A DNA stretch of 64,000 bases from Paenibacillus sp. (GCA_031180825.1 JAPSLM010000004.1:62001-126000), one strand, 5' to 3'; counted from the first letter of the stretch, positions 1 to 9,464 are shown. The notes: generated from the sequence alone by a model not told the origin. Numbers and translations: made by a program.

Positions 1-88
1 GCCATAAGACCTCATATCCTCTTTCGGTCAGATCGCCGCTGACCCAGTGTCCGATTTCCGCGTCGTCTTCAATGTATAGAAGTTTCAT
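1..88 (-). CDS. Response regulator, N-terminus only (runs off window)
   Basis: The first 29 codons of a receiver domain are read from an ATG at 88. They begin MKLLYIEDDAEIGHW, where the acidic pair E-D-D after the first beta strand is the Mg2+/phosphorylation pocket of CheY-like receivers. An AAAGGA ribosome site lies just upstream on the minus strand. The output domain is outside the window, so the subfamily (OmpR type likely) and regulon cannot be stated. It diverges from the large MORN-repeat gene. Confidence 0.8.
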   Translation of the reverse strand, partial: MKLLYIEDDAEIGHWVSGDLTERGYEVLW

Positions 89-247
89 ATCGGGTATCCT
101 TTCTTTCGCAAACGGTAGGGTAGGAACTCGTAGAAATTATATCACGTTTTGGACAGGCAGGAATTCCCTTGGTTCTGTAGAATTATGTCGAAAGCACCAC
201 TCGTTCAACGATTTGTATATCCCTTAACGAATAGGAGAATCGCTCGC

Positions 248-3200
248 ATGTTCCGTAAAAATCGTATATATGCCATAACGCTTCTATCCGCATGGGTCAT
301 GGCGTCACCGCTCGTCATCCCGCTGCCGACGGAGCGCGTATGGAGCGCGGCGGCCGCTTTGGTGCCCGACGCCAATCTGGAAAAGGTGATCCGCGGCCAG
401 CTGAAGAAACCGGAAGGCGACCTCACGCCGGAGGACCTGCAAAGCCTCTCCCGCCTCATGGCTTCGGACGGCAAGAAAATACGGCCGATCGTACAACTGG
501 TCGGGCTGCAGTACGCCGGCCGGATGACGCGGCTCGATGCGAGCGGCAATCAAATCAGCGATGTCTACCCGATCAGCGGGCTGAAGCAGCTTACTTATTT
601 GGACCTGTCGGATAACCGGATCGCCGACGTGCGTCCGCTTGATTTGCCGAGGCTGAAGCATTTGTTCCTTAGCGGCAATCCGCTGCAGGACCCGACGCCG
701 CTTTGGAAGCTGACACGGTTGGAAAGCCTGGCGGCCGGCGGCGCGGGCATCGAAGCCGTAGACGGCATCGGCTCGCTGGCGGGGCTGCTTTATCTGGATT
801 TGTCCGGCAATCCGCTTGGCAAGCTGGGAGAAATTGCGAAGCTTGCGGGAGTGCAGCATTTGAAGCTTCGGAATACGCAGCTTGCGGATCTTGCGGAAAT
901 TGCCGCTCTGAAGGAGCTGAGGACGATCGACCTGCGGGACAACAAGATCGCGGACATTCGCGCGCTGGCGGACTTGAGCAAGCTGAGGGAGGTGCGGCTC
1001 GGCGGCAATCCGCTGGAGGGGAACGCCGTGGATACGGTGCGCGCGCTGCAGGACCGCGGGGTTCATGTCGAATTTGACTCCTCAGCCTTCCCGGATTATG
1101 AGCGCAGCATCAACGTGTATGTCGACGATGAGCGGATCGCCTTCGAAGAACCGCCTCTCAACCTGAACGGCTCGGTGCTTGTGCCGTTTCGCGGCGTATT
1201 CGGGAAGCTCGGCTTGCAGACGGCGTGGAACGAAGAGCTGCGCCAGGTGACCGGGACGAAGCCCGGTCTGGAGCTTGTGCTAACGATCGGGCAGGAAGAA
1301 GCCCGCGTAAACGGGCAGCCCGTCAAGCTGCCGGCCGCGCCCGAGCTTCGCAACGGGACGACGCTGGTGCCGCTGCGGTTGGCAGGGGAAGCCGCGGACA
1401 AGCTTGTCGTCTGGAACCAGGACAGGCAAGCGGTTTATATCGTCAGCCATGTCGCGGACGGCACCGGCAAGCGGTACGACGACAAGGGGCGCCTGGTTTA
1501 CAGCGGCGAACTGAAGGACGGGAAGTATAACGGAAAAGGAATTGAATATGCAAGCAGCGGCGAAGTCGCCTATGAAGGCGAATGGAAGGACGGCCGCAAG
1601 CACGGCCAGGGCAAGATGTACGATCCGGCCGGCCGTTTAGTGCTGGAAGGGGAGTTCCGTGACGATCTGCCGAATGGTCAGGGCAAGAAGTACGATTCGG
1701 AAGGAAGCCGGCTGGAGGGCGAGTTCGTTCAAGGCAAGCTGAACGGCCGCGGCAAGCTGTTCTTGGAGGGCCGGCTGTTCTACGAAGGCGACTTCAAGGA
1801 CAACGAACACCACGGCAAAGGAACCGTCTATTTCCCGACAGGGGAAAAATATGTCGGGGAAATAGAGCACAATGTCAAAAAGGGCCGCGGCATCGTCTAT
1901 TATACAAACGGCGAACGGTTCGAGGGCAAAGTCGACGACCAGACGTTGGTCGAAGGCAAGTACTTCGTCTCGGACAAGCTGCTGTTCGAAGGAACGTTTA
2001 CGGACAATCGTTTTCAGGAAGGGACGATGTATTTTACGAGCGGAGCGGTGTACAAAGGGACGTTTGCGGACGGGGAATTCGACAAAGGGACTTACTACGA
2101 TGCGCAGGGAAGGACGCTTGACCCGGAGAAGGACGGCAAGGGGGTTCTGTTTTACGCCAACGGCGATTGGTACGAGGGAGAGACGTCTGCCGGAGAGCCG
2201 AACGGACGAGGGGTTTACCATATTTTGACCGACGGGCGGGTCGAAGGCTCGTTCCTCGGCGGTGTGATGAACGGCGAAATGAAGGTATACAGCGAGGAAG
2301 GCAAGCTGCAATTCGAAGGACGCTATACGGACGGAGAGCGCAGCGGCACCGGCAAGGAATACAATACGGAAGGCAAGCTGCGCTACGAGGGCGGCTACAA
2401 GGCCGGGGAGCGCAGCGGGCAGGGCAAGGAATACGATTGGGAGGGCCGCCTCGTCTACTCCGGCGAGTTCCGGGACGGAACGCGAAACGGTCAAGGCACG
2501 GAGTACCGGAAGGACAAGGCGGTCTACGAGGGCGGGTTTCGCGACCGGCTCTATCATGGCCAGGGCAAGCTAATGTTCTATAACGGGGATACGTACACCG
2601 GAGAGTTCATAGAAGGTGAATACGGCGAGCGCGGAGCTTTCGCCGATTCGTCCGGGAAGCCGGTCGCGAACGGAGCGGACCAGGGCACGGGCGTATACCG
2701 CCTCGCCGACGGAACGGTATATAAAGGCGAATTTCAAGGCGGTGTCCGGCAGGGCCGGGGCGAAACGTACAATAAGGACGGCACGCTGAACCATCGGGGC
2801 GAGTACCGCGCCGGCAAAAGAAGCGGCTTCGGCCAAAGCTTCGGCCTGGACGGGCATGTATGGCACGAAGGCGCGTACGCAGACGATTATGCCAAAGGGC
2901 AGGGCAAAACGTTCTACGACAACGGCAAGCTGCAGTACGAAGGAGAATTCGATTACGGCATGTGGTCGGGCCGCGGGAAGGCTTATACGAAAGAAGGCCG
3001 CCTGCTCTACGAAGGGGAATTCGAGGATGATGAATTCCAAGGCCAAGGCAAGCTGTACTATGCCGACGGCACCGTCTACACGGGGAGCTTCGACTACTCC
3101 GAATTCGGCGAGGCCGGCGGCTTTGCGGACGCCGAAGGACAACCGCTGCCCGGGATCAACACGGCGCTTGCCGGTACCGGCAAGCTGTACTACGCCAACG

Positions 3201-3331
3201 GCACGACGTACGAAGGCGAGCTGGCGGAAGGAAAGGCGCACGGCCGGGGCAAGCTGTTCGATCCGGACGGCAACCTGGAGTACGAAGGCGAGTTCAAGGA
3301 CGGATACCGCAAGGATTGGTACGACGAATAA
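248..3331 (+). CDS. Exported LRR / copper-amine-oxidase-N / MORN-repeat protein
   Basis: 1027 residues. The ATG at 248 is preferred over an upstream in-frame ATG at 149 because AGGAG precedes it and it opens a signal peptide (MFRKNRIY, hydrophobic core, cleavage near VWSAAA). Domains in order: leucine-rich repeats at about 41-280 (LxxLxxLDLSxNxIxD units); a copper amine oxidase N-terminal-like fold at about 284-399 (VYVDDERI, NGTTLVPLR), common in Paenibacillus exported proteins; then about 24 MORN-type repeats (YEGEFKDGxxxGxGKxY) to the end at about 404-1027. MORN repeats bind lipid or protein surfaces in other systems. There is no anchor or catalytic motif. A cell-surface or matrix scaffold role is inference. 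A terminator follows directly. Confidence 0.85.
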   Translation: MFRKNRIYAITLLSAWVMASPLVIPLPTERVWSAAAALVPDANLEKVIRGQLKKPEGDLTPEDLQSLSRLMASDGKKIRPIVQLVGLQYAGRMTRLDASGNQISDVYPISGLKQLTYLDLSDNRIADVRPLDLPRLKHLFLSGNPLQDPTPLWKLTRLESLAAGGAGIEAVDGIGSLAGLLYLDLSGNPLGKLGEIAKLAGVQHLKLRNTQLADLAEIAALKELRTIDLRDNKIADIRALADLSKLREVRLGGNPLEGNAVDTVRALQDRGVHVEFDSSAFPDYERSINVYVDDERIAFEEPPLNLNGSVLVPFRGVFGKLGLQTAWNEELRQVTGTKPGLELVLTIGQEEARVNGQPVKLPAAPELRNGTTLVPLRLAGEAADKLVVWNQDRQAVYIVSHVADGTGKRYDDKGRLVYSGELKDGKYNGKGIEYASSGEVAYEGEWKDGRKHGQGKMYDPAGRLVLEGEFRDDLPNGQGKKYDSEGSRLEGEFVQGKLNGRGKLFLEGRLFYEGDFKDNEHHGKGTVYFPTGEKYVGEIEHNVKKGRGIVYYTNGERFEGKVDDQTLVEGKYFVSDKLLFEGTFTDNRFQEGTMYFTSGAVYKGTFADGEFDKGTYYDAQGRTLDPEKDGKGVLFYANGDWYEGETSAGEPNGRGVYHILTDGRVEGSFLGGVMNGEMKVYSEEGKLQFEGRYTDGERSGTGKEYNTEGKLRYEGGYKAGERSGQGKEYDWEGRLVYSGEFRDGTRNGQGTEYRKDKAVYEGGFRDRLYHGQGKLMFYNGDTYTGEFIEGEYGERGAFADSSGKPVANGADQGTGVYRLADGTVYKGEFQGGVRQGRGETYNKDGTLNHRGEYRAGKRSGFGQSFGLDGHVWHEGAYADDYAKGQGKTFYDNGKLQYEGEFDYGMWSGRGKAYTKEGRLLYEGEFEDDEFQGQGKLYYADGTVYTGSFDYSEFGEAGGFADAEGQPLPGINTALAGTGKLYYANGTTYEGELAEGKAHGRGKLFDPDGNLEYEGEFKDGYRKDWYDE

Positions 3332-3340
3332 ACCGGGTTA

Positions 3341-3387
3341 ACGGCAAGCCTGTCTCTATTAACGGAGGCAGGCTTTTTGCCGTTGGT
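3341..3387 (+). terminator. Rho-independent terminator after the MORN gene
   Basis: ACGGCAA-GCCTG pairs with CAGGC-TTTTTGCCGT around a loop. The T-run lies inside the descending arm. It separates the MORN gene from the polysaccharide operon. Confidence 0.6.
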
Positions 3388-3517
3388 ACAAGAGCCAATT
3401 TTTCGGCCCGTATGGTATTCGTCCACCAGACCAGCCTTTGGGATGCATAACATATGAGCATGGCATTCATCCGTACCAACCGTGCACACTCATCATACGA
3501 GAGAAAGGAGAAGCGCG

Positions 3518-4240
3518 ATGAAAGGCATCATACTCGCAGGCGGCACCGGTACCCGGCTGCGTCCGATGACGAATATCATCAACAAGCATTTGCTCCCGGT
3601 GGGTAGATATCCGATGATCCACTACGCCATCCTCAAAATGGCGGAAGCGGGCATTACGCAAGTGATGCTGGTGACCGGCAAACAATCCGCCGGATTATAT
3701 ACCGAGTATATCGGCAGCGGAAAAACTTGGGGGGTACAGGTAAGCTACGGAATTCAAGACGAGGCGGGTGGCATCGCGCATGCACTCGGAATCGCCGAAT
3801 CGTTCGTCCGCCCCGGGGAGAAGCTGATGGTTCTGCTTGGCGACAACCTGTTCGAGGATTCGTTAAAGCGGGCGGCGGACGAATTTCTGCGCAGGAAGGG
3901 AGGAGCCCACGTGTTTTTAAAAAAAGTGTCCGATCCGGAGCGCTACGGAGTGCCGGAGCTGGCTGACGGGCGCATTGTCCGAATCGTGGAAAAGCCCGAG
4001 AGCCCGCCTTCCCATTACGCCATTACCGGTATTTATTTATATGATTCGAGCGTCTTCGGCGTTATTCGTTCGCTTAAGCCTTCGACGCGGGGCGAGCTGG
4101 AAATCACGGATGTGAATAACGCTTACGCTGCGGCCGGCAAGCTCAGCTTCAGCATGCTGAGCGGCTGGTGGACCGATGCGGGGACCCATCGCTCCCTGAT
4201 GGAAGCGGGCGTCCGCCTGCTGGGACGTGAGCTGCCATGA
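3518..4240 (+). CDS. rfbA: Glucose-1-phosphate thymidylyltransferase (short RmlA/SpsI type)
   Basis: Makes dTDP-glucose from dTTP and glucose-1-phosphate, the first step to dTDP-rhamnose. The 240-residue protein opens with the nucleotidyltransferase signature MKGIILAGGTGTRLRP. It shows the ITQVMLVTG and GDNLFEDS strands and a WTDAGTH motif near the end. An upstream in-frame ATG at 3482 is rejected because AGAAAGGAG sits just before 3518 and family homology starts there. Its stop overlaps the start of rfbB. It is the first gene of a co-directional run to 16060 and the counterpart of spsI in Bacillus spore-coat sugar loci. Confidence 0.92.
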   Translation: MKGIILAGGTGTRLRPMTNIINKHLLPVGRYPMIHYAILKMAEAGITQVMLVTGKQSAGLYTEYIGSGKTWGVQVSYGIQDEAGGIAHALGIAESFVRPGEKLMVLLGDNLFEDSLKRAADEFLRRKGGAHVFLKKVSDPERYGVPELADGRIVRIVEKPESPPSHYAITGIYLYDSSVFGVIRSLKPSTRGELEITDVNNAYAAAGKLSFSMLSGWWTDAGTHRSLMEAGVRLLGRELP

Positions 4241-5223
4241 GGACGCTGCTGGTCACGGGCGGCATGGGCTTCATCGGCAGCAATTTTGTCCGCTACTGGC
4301 TGCAGCGCCATCCGGCGGACCGCATCGTCAATTACGACTTGTTGACCTATGCGGGCCAACCGGCCAATATGGCCGAAGCCGCCGGTTTGCCGAATTACCG
4401 GTTTGTCCAGGGAGACGTCGCGGATGCGGACGCCGTTAGACGCGTGCTGGGCGAGGAGACCGTCCATACGGTCGTCCACTTCGCGGCCGAATCGCATGTC
4501 GACCGCAGCATTGCCGATCCGCAGGCGTTCGTGCGCACGAATGTTCTGGGAACGGGGTGTCTGCTCGAAGAAGCGCGGCGCGCAGGGGTATCCCGGTTTG
4601 TGCATATTTCCACCGACGAGGTGTACGGAGCGCTTGGCGAACAGGGGGTTTTTACCGAAACGACGCCGCTTGCCCCCAATAGTCCCTACGCCGCGAGCAA
4701 GGCGGGTTCCGATCTGCTGGCCCGCGCTTATTTCGAAACGTACGGCTTTCCCGTCATCATTACCCGCTGCTCCAACAATTACGGGCCTTACCAATTCCCG
4801 GAGAAGCTTATCCCGACGATTATTACGCGGGCGATGCGCGACGAACCCGTTCCGGTGTACGGCGACGGTCTTCACGTTCGCGATTGGCTGTATGTCGAAG
4901 ACCACTGCGCGGCCATCGACCGGGTCGTGCATCAGGGCATCCCCGGGGAAGTATACAACATCGGGGGCCGCAACGAACGGACGAATCTGGACATCGTCAG
5001 AGCGATTCTTGCCGAGCTTGGGAAGCCGGAATCGCTGATCCGGTTCGTCCCGGACCGTCTTGGCCATGACCGGCGCTATGCGATCGATCCGGCCAAGATC
5101 GCAAGCCGTCTCGGCTGGCAGCCTCAGGTGCTGCTTGAGGAAGGGCTAAAGCGCACGGTCGCTTGGTATGCGGCGAACGAGGCTTGGTGGCGCGAAGCGG
5201 CCGAAAGAGGCGGTGGCGTATGA
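4237..5223 (+). CDS. rfbB: dTDP-glucose 4,6-dehydratase
   Basis: Converts dTDP-glucose to dTDP-4-keto-6-deoxyglucose. The 328-residue extended SDR has an NAD-binding GGMGFIGSN at the N-terminus, ISTDEVYG, and a YAASK catalytic Tyr/Lys. HFAAESHVDRS is typical of RmlB. It starts within the rfbA stop (ATGA overlap), implying translational coupling, and ends overlapping rfbD. Confidence 0.95.
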   Translation: MRTLLVTGGMGFIGSNFVRYWLQRHPADRIVNYDLLTYAGQPANMAEAAGLPNYRFVQGDVADADAVRRVLGEETVHTVVHFAAESHVDRSIADPQAFVRTNVLGTGCLLEEARRAGVSRFVHISTDEVYGALGEQGVFTETTPLAPNSPYAASKAGSDLLARAYFETYGFPVIITRCSNNYGPYQFPEKLIPTIITRAMRDEPVPVYGDGLHVRDWLYVEDHCAAIDRVVHQGIPGEVYNIGGRNERTNLDIVRAILAELGKPESLIRFVPDRLGHDRRYAIDPAKIASRLGWQPQVLLEEGLKRTVAWYAANEAWWREAAERGGGV

Positions 5224-6113
5224 AGGTGCTCATTACCGGCGCCGGGGGTCAGCTAGGCCGGGATCTCGTCCGGGTGCTCGGGCGGCGGCACGACTGCGCG
5301 GCCTTCACCCGGCAGCAGCTGGACATCGCCGAAGAAAAGGCGGTGCGCCGGCTCATTGCGGAGGTGAAGCCCGAGGCCGTTGTGCACGCGGCAGCCTATA
5401 CGAAGGTGGATCAAGCCGAGGCGGAGCCGGAAGAGACGTACCGAATCAATGCGATCGGCGCCAGCCACGTCGCCATCTCCGCGGAAGCGGTTGGCGCCAG
5501 AATGGTGTATGTCAGCACCGATTACGTGTTCGACGGCGCCAAGGGGGAGCCGTACGACGAACGGGACCGCACGAATCCGCTCAGCGTATACGGCAAATCG
5601 AAGCTGCTCGGGGAGCAGTTTGTGCAGGCCGTATGCCCGCACCATTTTATCGTCCGGACGTCGTGGCTGTACGGAAGGAACGGCAGCAACTTTGTCACGA
5701 AGGTGCTGGCGCTTGCGGAACGGCAGCAGGAGCTGACCGTCGTCGACGATCAGTTCGGTTCGCCGACCTATACGTTCGATTTGGCCGAATGCATCGGCCG
5801 GCTGCTGGAAACGGACCGTTATGGCCTCTACCATGTAGGCAACCGGGGGTTTTGTTCCCGATGGACGTTGGCCAAGACGATCTTGGAGCTGGCCGGGCAT
5901 ACCGGGATTGCGGTCCGGCCCGCCCGCTCGGACGATTATGTGCTGCCTGCGCCCCGGCCAGCGCATTCGGCTTTCTCGGACCGGGGGCTGCGGCTCGCCG
6001 GGCTGCCGAGAATGAGGGATTGGAAAACGGCGCTGGAGGCATTTTTGAGCCACGATTGGGGGATGACCGATCCAAACGACGATCGAAGGGGTTCAAACGA
6101 AGCCGCTCGTTAG
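5220..6113 (+). CDS. rfbD: dTDP-4-dehydrorhamnose reductase
   Basis: NAD(P)H-dependent last step to dTDP-L-rhamnose. It starts with MKVLITGAGGQLGRDL at 5220, overlapping the rfbB stop. It shows VVHAAAYTKVDQAE, VSTDYVFDG and the YGKSK catalytic motif. Family members normally end near EAFLSHDW. Here the frame continues for about 18 more residues into what should be the 5' end of rfbC. This suggests an extra base in the GGGGG run at 6058-6062: with one G fewer, a TGA would occur exactly in an ATGA overlap with rfbC. Confidence 0.92.
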   Translation: MKVLITGAGGQLGRDLVRVLGRRHDCAAFTRQQLDIAEEKAVRRLIAEVKPEAVVHAAAYTKVDQAEAEPEETYRINAIGASHVAISAEAVGARMVYVSTDYVFDGAKGEPYDERDRTNPLSVYGKSKLLGEQFVQAVCPHHFIVRTSWLYGRNGSNFVTKVLALAERQQELTVVDDQFGSPTYTFDLAECIGRLLETDRYGLYHVGNRGFCSRWTLAKTILELAGHTGIAVRPARSDDYVLPAPRPAHSAFSDRGLRLAGLPRMRDWKTALEAFLSHDWGMTDPNDDRRGSNEAAR

Positions 6114-6535
6114 GCACAGCGACGACCGCGGCTTTTTTATGGAAATTTTGCGCGAGGACGACGCTTTTGTTCGGCCGGTTCGGCCAAGCGTCGCTATCCC
6201 TGTCTTTTCCGGGCGTCATCAAGGCGTTTCATTACCATAAACGGCAGGACGACATTTGGTTTTTTCCGAGCGGGCACGCGCAGGTCGTGCTCCATGATAT
6301 GAGGGCCGACTCCCCGACGTATGGGCAAACGTCCGTGCATTACATGGGCGAGGATCATCCGTATCTGCTGTTCATCCCGCGGGGCGTCGCTCACGGATAC
6401 CGGGTGCTCGGTGTCAAGCCGGCGACGATTGTTTATTTTACCAATCTGGCTTACGATCCGAAGCAGCCTGACGAATACCGCATCGCCTACGAAGATCCGG
6501 CGATCGGCTTCGACTGGACGACCCGGTTCCGGTAA
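6063..6535 (+). pseudogene. rfbC: dTDP-4-dehydrorhamnose 3,5-epimerase, frameshifted
   Basis: The gene is split over frames. One frame gives IEGVQTKPLVRHSDDRGFF and MEILREDDA (about 6070-6165). The frame +1 from it continues LFGRFGQASLS, then PGVIKAFHYHKRQDDIWFF and on to a stop at 6535, the conserved RmlC-like cupin core. Removing one T from TTTT at 6165-6168 joins them. The natural ATG at 6063 is also out of frame with codon 6070 onward (ATGACCGATC would need one base fewer). Either a decayed epimerase or homopolymer sequencing errors. Without it, dTDP-rhamnose synthesis would need another epimerase. Confidence 0.85.
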
Positions 6536-6556
6536 TCGAGAGGGAGGGTAACCGCA

Positions 6557-7672
6557 ATGAGCCGGACTCAACAACTCGCACGCCGGAAAGCGGCCGTGCG
6601 GCAGCAGGGAAGCCGTGCGGGAGGTCTTCTCGGCTATGAACAAGGATATCGGTACGGACGGTGCGAGGCCGTCCGGATGTTAGCCCCGCCGGTCGCGCCG
6701 GCTTGGCATGACCTGAAAGTGCTCTTTATCCCGCAAGGCTTTCCGGCCATCGATACCGGCGTCGCCGCCGCCTTGCAGCGGACGGTTCGGGAAGCCGTCG
6801 TCGGAACGCCGGAAGCGATGCTCGCGCTGGCGGAGCAGCACCGGCCCGATCTGCTGCTCGTGCTGAACGGGCTTCACGTGTTTCCAGCGGATCATTTGCA
6901 GCAGGTTGACCGGATTCGCGAGCTCGGCATTCGAACGGCGATCTGGTTTGCCGACGATCCGTATTTTACGGACGATACCGCAGCGATCGCCCCGCATTAC
7001 GATGTCGTGGCGACGCATGAGCAAAGCTGCGTGCCGTTCTACTTATCGCTCGGCTGCTCCCAGGTGCTGTATGTGCCGATGGCCGTAGATACCGAAACCT
7101 TCCGGCCCATTCCTGTCGGCTCCGGCTATCAAGCCGACATTTGCTTTATCGGCATGGCGTTCTGGAACCGCGTCGATCTGTTCGATCAAATTGCCGGTTA
7201 CTTGTCGGGCAAAAAGGTGATCGTCGGCGGCGGGCTGTGGGAACGAATGCGGCTGTACCGGCTGCTCAAGCCAAGCATCCGTGCCGGGTGGATTTCGATC
7301 GAGGATACGGTCCGCTATTACAACGGGGCCAAGATCGTCATCAATCTGCACCGCGGCTGCCGCCATTACGGCACCGATAACCGCAACCTCCGGGGCCTCC
7401 CCGGCCAGTCGATCAACCCGCGCACCTACGAAATCGCCGCCTGCGGAACGATGCAGCTTACCGACGTTCGCGACGACCTGACCCGTTATTATACGCCTGG
7501 CGTGGAGTTGGAAGTCTACCGGTCGGCAGGAGAGCTGATCGATAAGCTGGACTATTATTTGAAGAATGACGCCGAGCGGCAAACGATCGCATTGAACGGC
7601 TTGCGGCGGACGATGCAGGAGCATTCATTCGTCATGCGGATCGGTCAGCTGCTAGGCTTGCTAGGCTGCTGA
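6557..7672 (+). CDS. CgeB-like spore-surface glycosyltransferase
   Basis: 371 residues with a GAGGGAGGG ribosome site. The N-terminus is basic (RRKAAVRQQGSR) followed by GYEQGYRYGR. A GT-B core follows with CFIGMAFWNRVDLFDQ and a C-terminal EIAACGTMQLTDVRDDLTRYY typical of CgeB/Glyco_trans_1_2 proteins, which act on the B. subtilis spore crust. Paralogous to the next gene throughout. Substrate unknown; its place after rhamnose synthesis suggests a deoxysugar transferase. Confidence 0.82.
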   Translation: MSRTQQLARRKAAVRQQGSRAGGLLGYEQGYRYGRCEAVRMLAPPVAPAWHDLKVLFIPQGFPAIDTGVAAALQRTVREAVVGTPEAMLALAEQHRPDLLLVLNGLHVFPADHLQQVDRIRELGIRTAIWFADDPYFTDDTAAIAPHYDVVATHEQSCVPFYLSLGCSQVLYVPMAVDTETFRPIPVGSGYQADICFIGMAFWNRVDLFDQIAGYLSGKKVIVGGGLWERMRLYRLLKPSIRAGWISIEDTVRYYNGAKIVINLHRGCRHYGTDNRNLRGLPGQSINPRTYEIAACGTMQLTDVRDDLTRYYTPGVELEVYRSAGELIDKLDYYLKNDAERQTIALNGLRRTMQEHSFVMRIGQLLGLLGC

Positions 7673-7718
7673 CGGCGGCAAGCGTCAAGCGGCCAACCAC
7701 ATGAAAGGAGGCAGAAGC

Positions 7719-8882
7719 ATGTCCAGAAAAACAGCGCGTTTCAACGTAAAGCGAGCGGTAAAGCCAGTGCCGCGGGCCGGCCGCCGCACCGCTTGGCACA
7801 ACGGCTGGGAGGATGGGTTTCGAGCCGGGATGAGCGGCGGCTATCATTACGGCCGGTGCGATGCCGTCATGCGGCTGCTGCCGAACGATCCGATCGGCTG
7901 GTGGGATGTCCGGATCATGTATGTAACCTCGGGCAAAGGCGTCCCGTATTTCCCGCTCGACGAAGCGGTGATCGGGGCGCTGCAGAGACTGGTGCGCGAA
8001 CTGATTGTCCTGCAGCCGGACCAGGATTTGAAAACCGCGGCCATAAAGACGCGGCCCGACATCGTGCTGGTGCTGGAAGGGCTGAATGTTCCCGTCGAAT
8101 GGATTGACGAGCTGCGGGCCGAAGGAATACGCACGGCCATCTGGCTTACGGACGATCCGTACTATACCGATCTGACGGCGCCCCTTGTCCCGCATTACGA
8201 CGTCGTGTTTACGCTGGAGCTTGCCTGTGTCGAGTTTTACCGCAGGCTTGGCTGCGGGCAGGTCTACTACCTGCCTTTTGGCTCGAACCCGGCGATCTTC
8301 CGGCCGAAGCGGGTGCCGATTCAATTCCGGCACGACATCAGCTTTATCGGCTCCGGTTATTGGAACCGGGTTGCTTTTTTCGACCAGCTGACGCCTTTTC
8401 TGGCAGCGAGAAATACGTACATCGCGGGCATTTGGTGGGAGCGGCTGCGGCAGTTTCAGATGCTCAGCCCGAAGATCGCCCTGAATCATTGGATGGGGGC
8501 GGAGGACACGGCAGCGCATTATAACGGGTCGAAAATCGTGATCAATCTGCACCGGGCCACGGACGATCCGAGCTATAACTTTAACAGCCAAGGGGTCGGG
8601 GCCGTATCGCCGAATCCGCGGACGTTCGAGATCGCTGGCTGCGGGACGCTGCTGCTCACCGATGTCCGCAGTGATATTACCCGCTTCTATACGCCGGGAC
8701 AGGAGATCGTCACCTATGCTTCGCCAAGCGAGCTGATGCAAAAAATCGATTATTACCTGCACCACGAAGAGGAGCGGCGGTTTATTGCGCTTAATGCGCT
8801 GCGGCGCACCATGATGGAGCATACGTATCCTCACCGGATGGCGCAGATGATGCGCATCCTGTTCGAGGGCGTCCCCGGCTGA
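7719..8882 (+). CDS. CgeB-like spore-surface glycosyltransferase, paralogue
   Basis: 387 residues. The ATG at 7719 is chosen because AAAGGAGG lies at 7704-7711; the earlier ATG at 7701 overlaps that site. A basic N-terminus is followed by GWEDGFRAGMSGGYHYGR, matching the previous protein's GYxxGYxxGR. It shows TDDPYYTDLTA, SFIGSGYWNRVAFFDQ and EIAGCGTLLLTDVRSD, the CgeB-type C-terminal domain. A tandem duplicate that has diverged, probably with a different acceptor or sugar. Confidence 0.82.
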   Translation: MSRKTARFNVKRAVKPVPRAGRRTAWHNGWEDGFRAGMSGGYHYGRCDAVMRLLPNDPIGWWDVRIMYVTSGKGVPYFPLDEAVIGALQRLVRELIVLQPDQDLKTAAIKTRPDIVLVLEGLNVPVEWIDELRAEGIRTAIWLTDDPYYTDLTAPLVPHYDVVFTLELACVEFYRRLGCGQVYYLPFGSNPAIFRPKRVPIQFRHDISFIGSGYWNRVAFFDQLTPFLAARNTYIAGIWWERLRQFQMLSPKIALNHWMGAEDTAAHYNGSKIVINLHRATDDPSYNFNSQGVGAVSPNPRTFEIAGCGTLLLTDVRSDITRFYTPGQEIVTYASPSELMQKIDYYLHHEEERRFIALNALRRTMMEHTYPHRMAQMMRILFEGVPG

Positions 8883-8989
8883 TGCGTCGACTTGCCGTCT
8901 TCCGAGAAATAGGCGCTTGCGCTTCGTCCGTTTCCGCCCTCATTCGCATATGGTGTAGGGACGTATGCGGATGGAAGGAGGGACGGAGG

Positions 8990-9247
8990 ATGGCCACACG
9001 CACTGCACGCAAGCGTGCGGGCACAATCAGGCTGCGCCGGGTCCGAAAGAGGAAGCGCAGCCTTCGGCCGCTCCGCAACCGACGGCAGGCCGGCCGCCGC
9101 ACGCCAAAGACGGGGAAGCGGCGGGTCGTAAGGCCAAGGCGCAGCTACCAGCAAATTTATAACGAAACATTCGATAAAGCGTACAACGAAGGCTTTGCGT
9201 TGGGCTTTGCCAAAGGGCTCCAAGACGGCGGGGCGCCGCAAGGCTGA
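8990..9247 (+). CDS. Arg-rich small protein with GYxxG-like tail
   Basis: 85 residues. The start at 8990 is set by GGAAGGAGGGACGGAGG just upstream rather than the earlier in-frame ATG at 8882. The first 55 residues are extremely basic (for example RLRRVRKRKRSLR). The tail YNETFDKAYNEGFALGFAKG repeats the aromatic-xx-G spacing seen at the N-termini of neighbouring glycosyltransferases. No known family recognised. It looks like a stand-alone copy of the basic plus GYxxG module, possibly a spore-coat docking or DNA/anion-binding peptide (inference). Confidence 0.65.
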   Translation: MATRTARKRAGTIRLRRVRKRKRSLRPLRNRRQAGRRTPKTGKRRVVRPRRSYQQIYNETFDKAYNEGFALGFAKGLQDGGAPQG

Positions 9248-9272
9248 GCGGAGCGGCCGCAGGAGCTGGCAT

Positions 9273-9306
9273 GCCGGGGATTCCTCAAGGAGAGGAATGT
9301 CCCGGC
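9273..9306 (+). other. Hairpin in the operon gap
   Basis: GCCGGG-ATTCC pairs with GGAAT-CCCGGC across a short loop. There is no T-run, so it may be an attenuating or mRNA-stabilising hairpin rather than a terminator. The rest of 9248-9464 shows no gene. Confidence 0.35.
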
Positions 9307-9464
9307 GTTCCGGCCCCGCGAAGCGGACAAGCCTTCCCGGGGCGGAGACAGGCCCGGAGCCGGCTCTTTAGGCGGCAGAATAGGTAAATGTCGTGCCGGA
9401 CTGGTTATTTCCCTAATATATTATAAAGACTTGATAAAACTAAACCGAAGCGGAGGGGATGCAG

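Noticed and set aside
1637..2557. 306-codon minus-strand frame inside the MORN gene
   Set aside because: Repetitive hydrophobic antisense of MORN repeats; the plus strand has the signal peptide, repeats and ribosome site.
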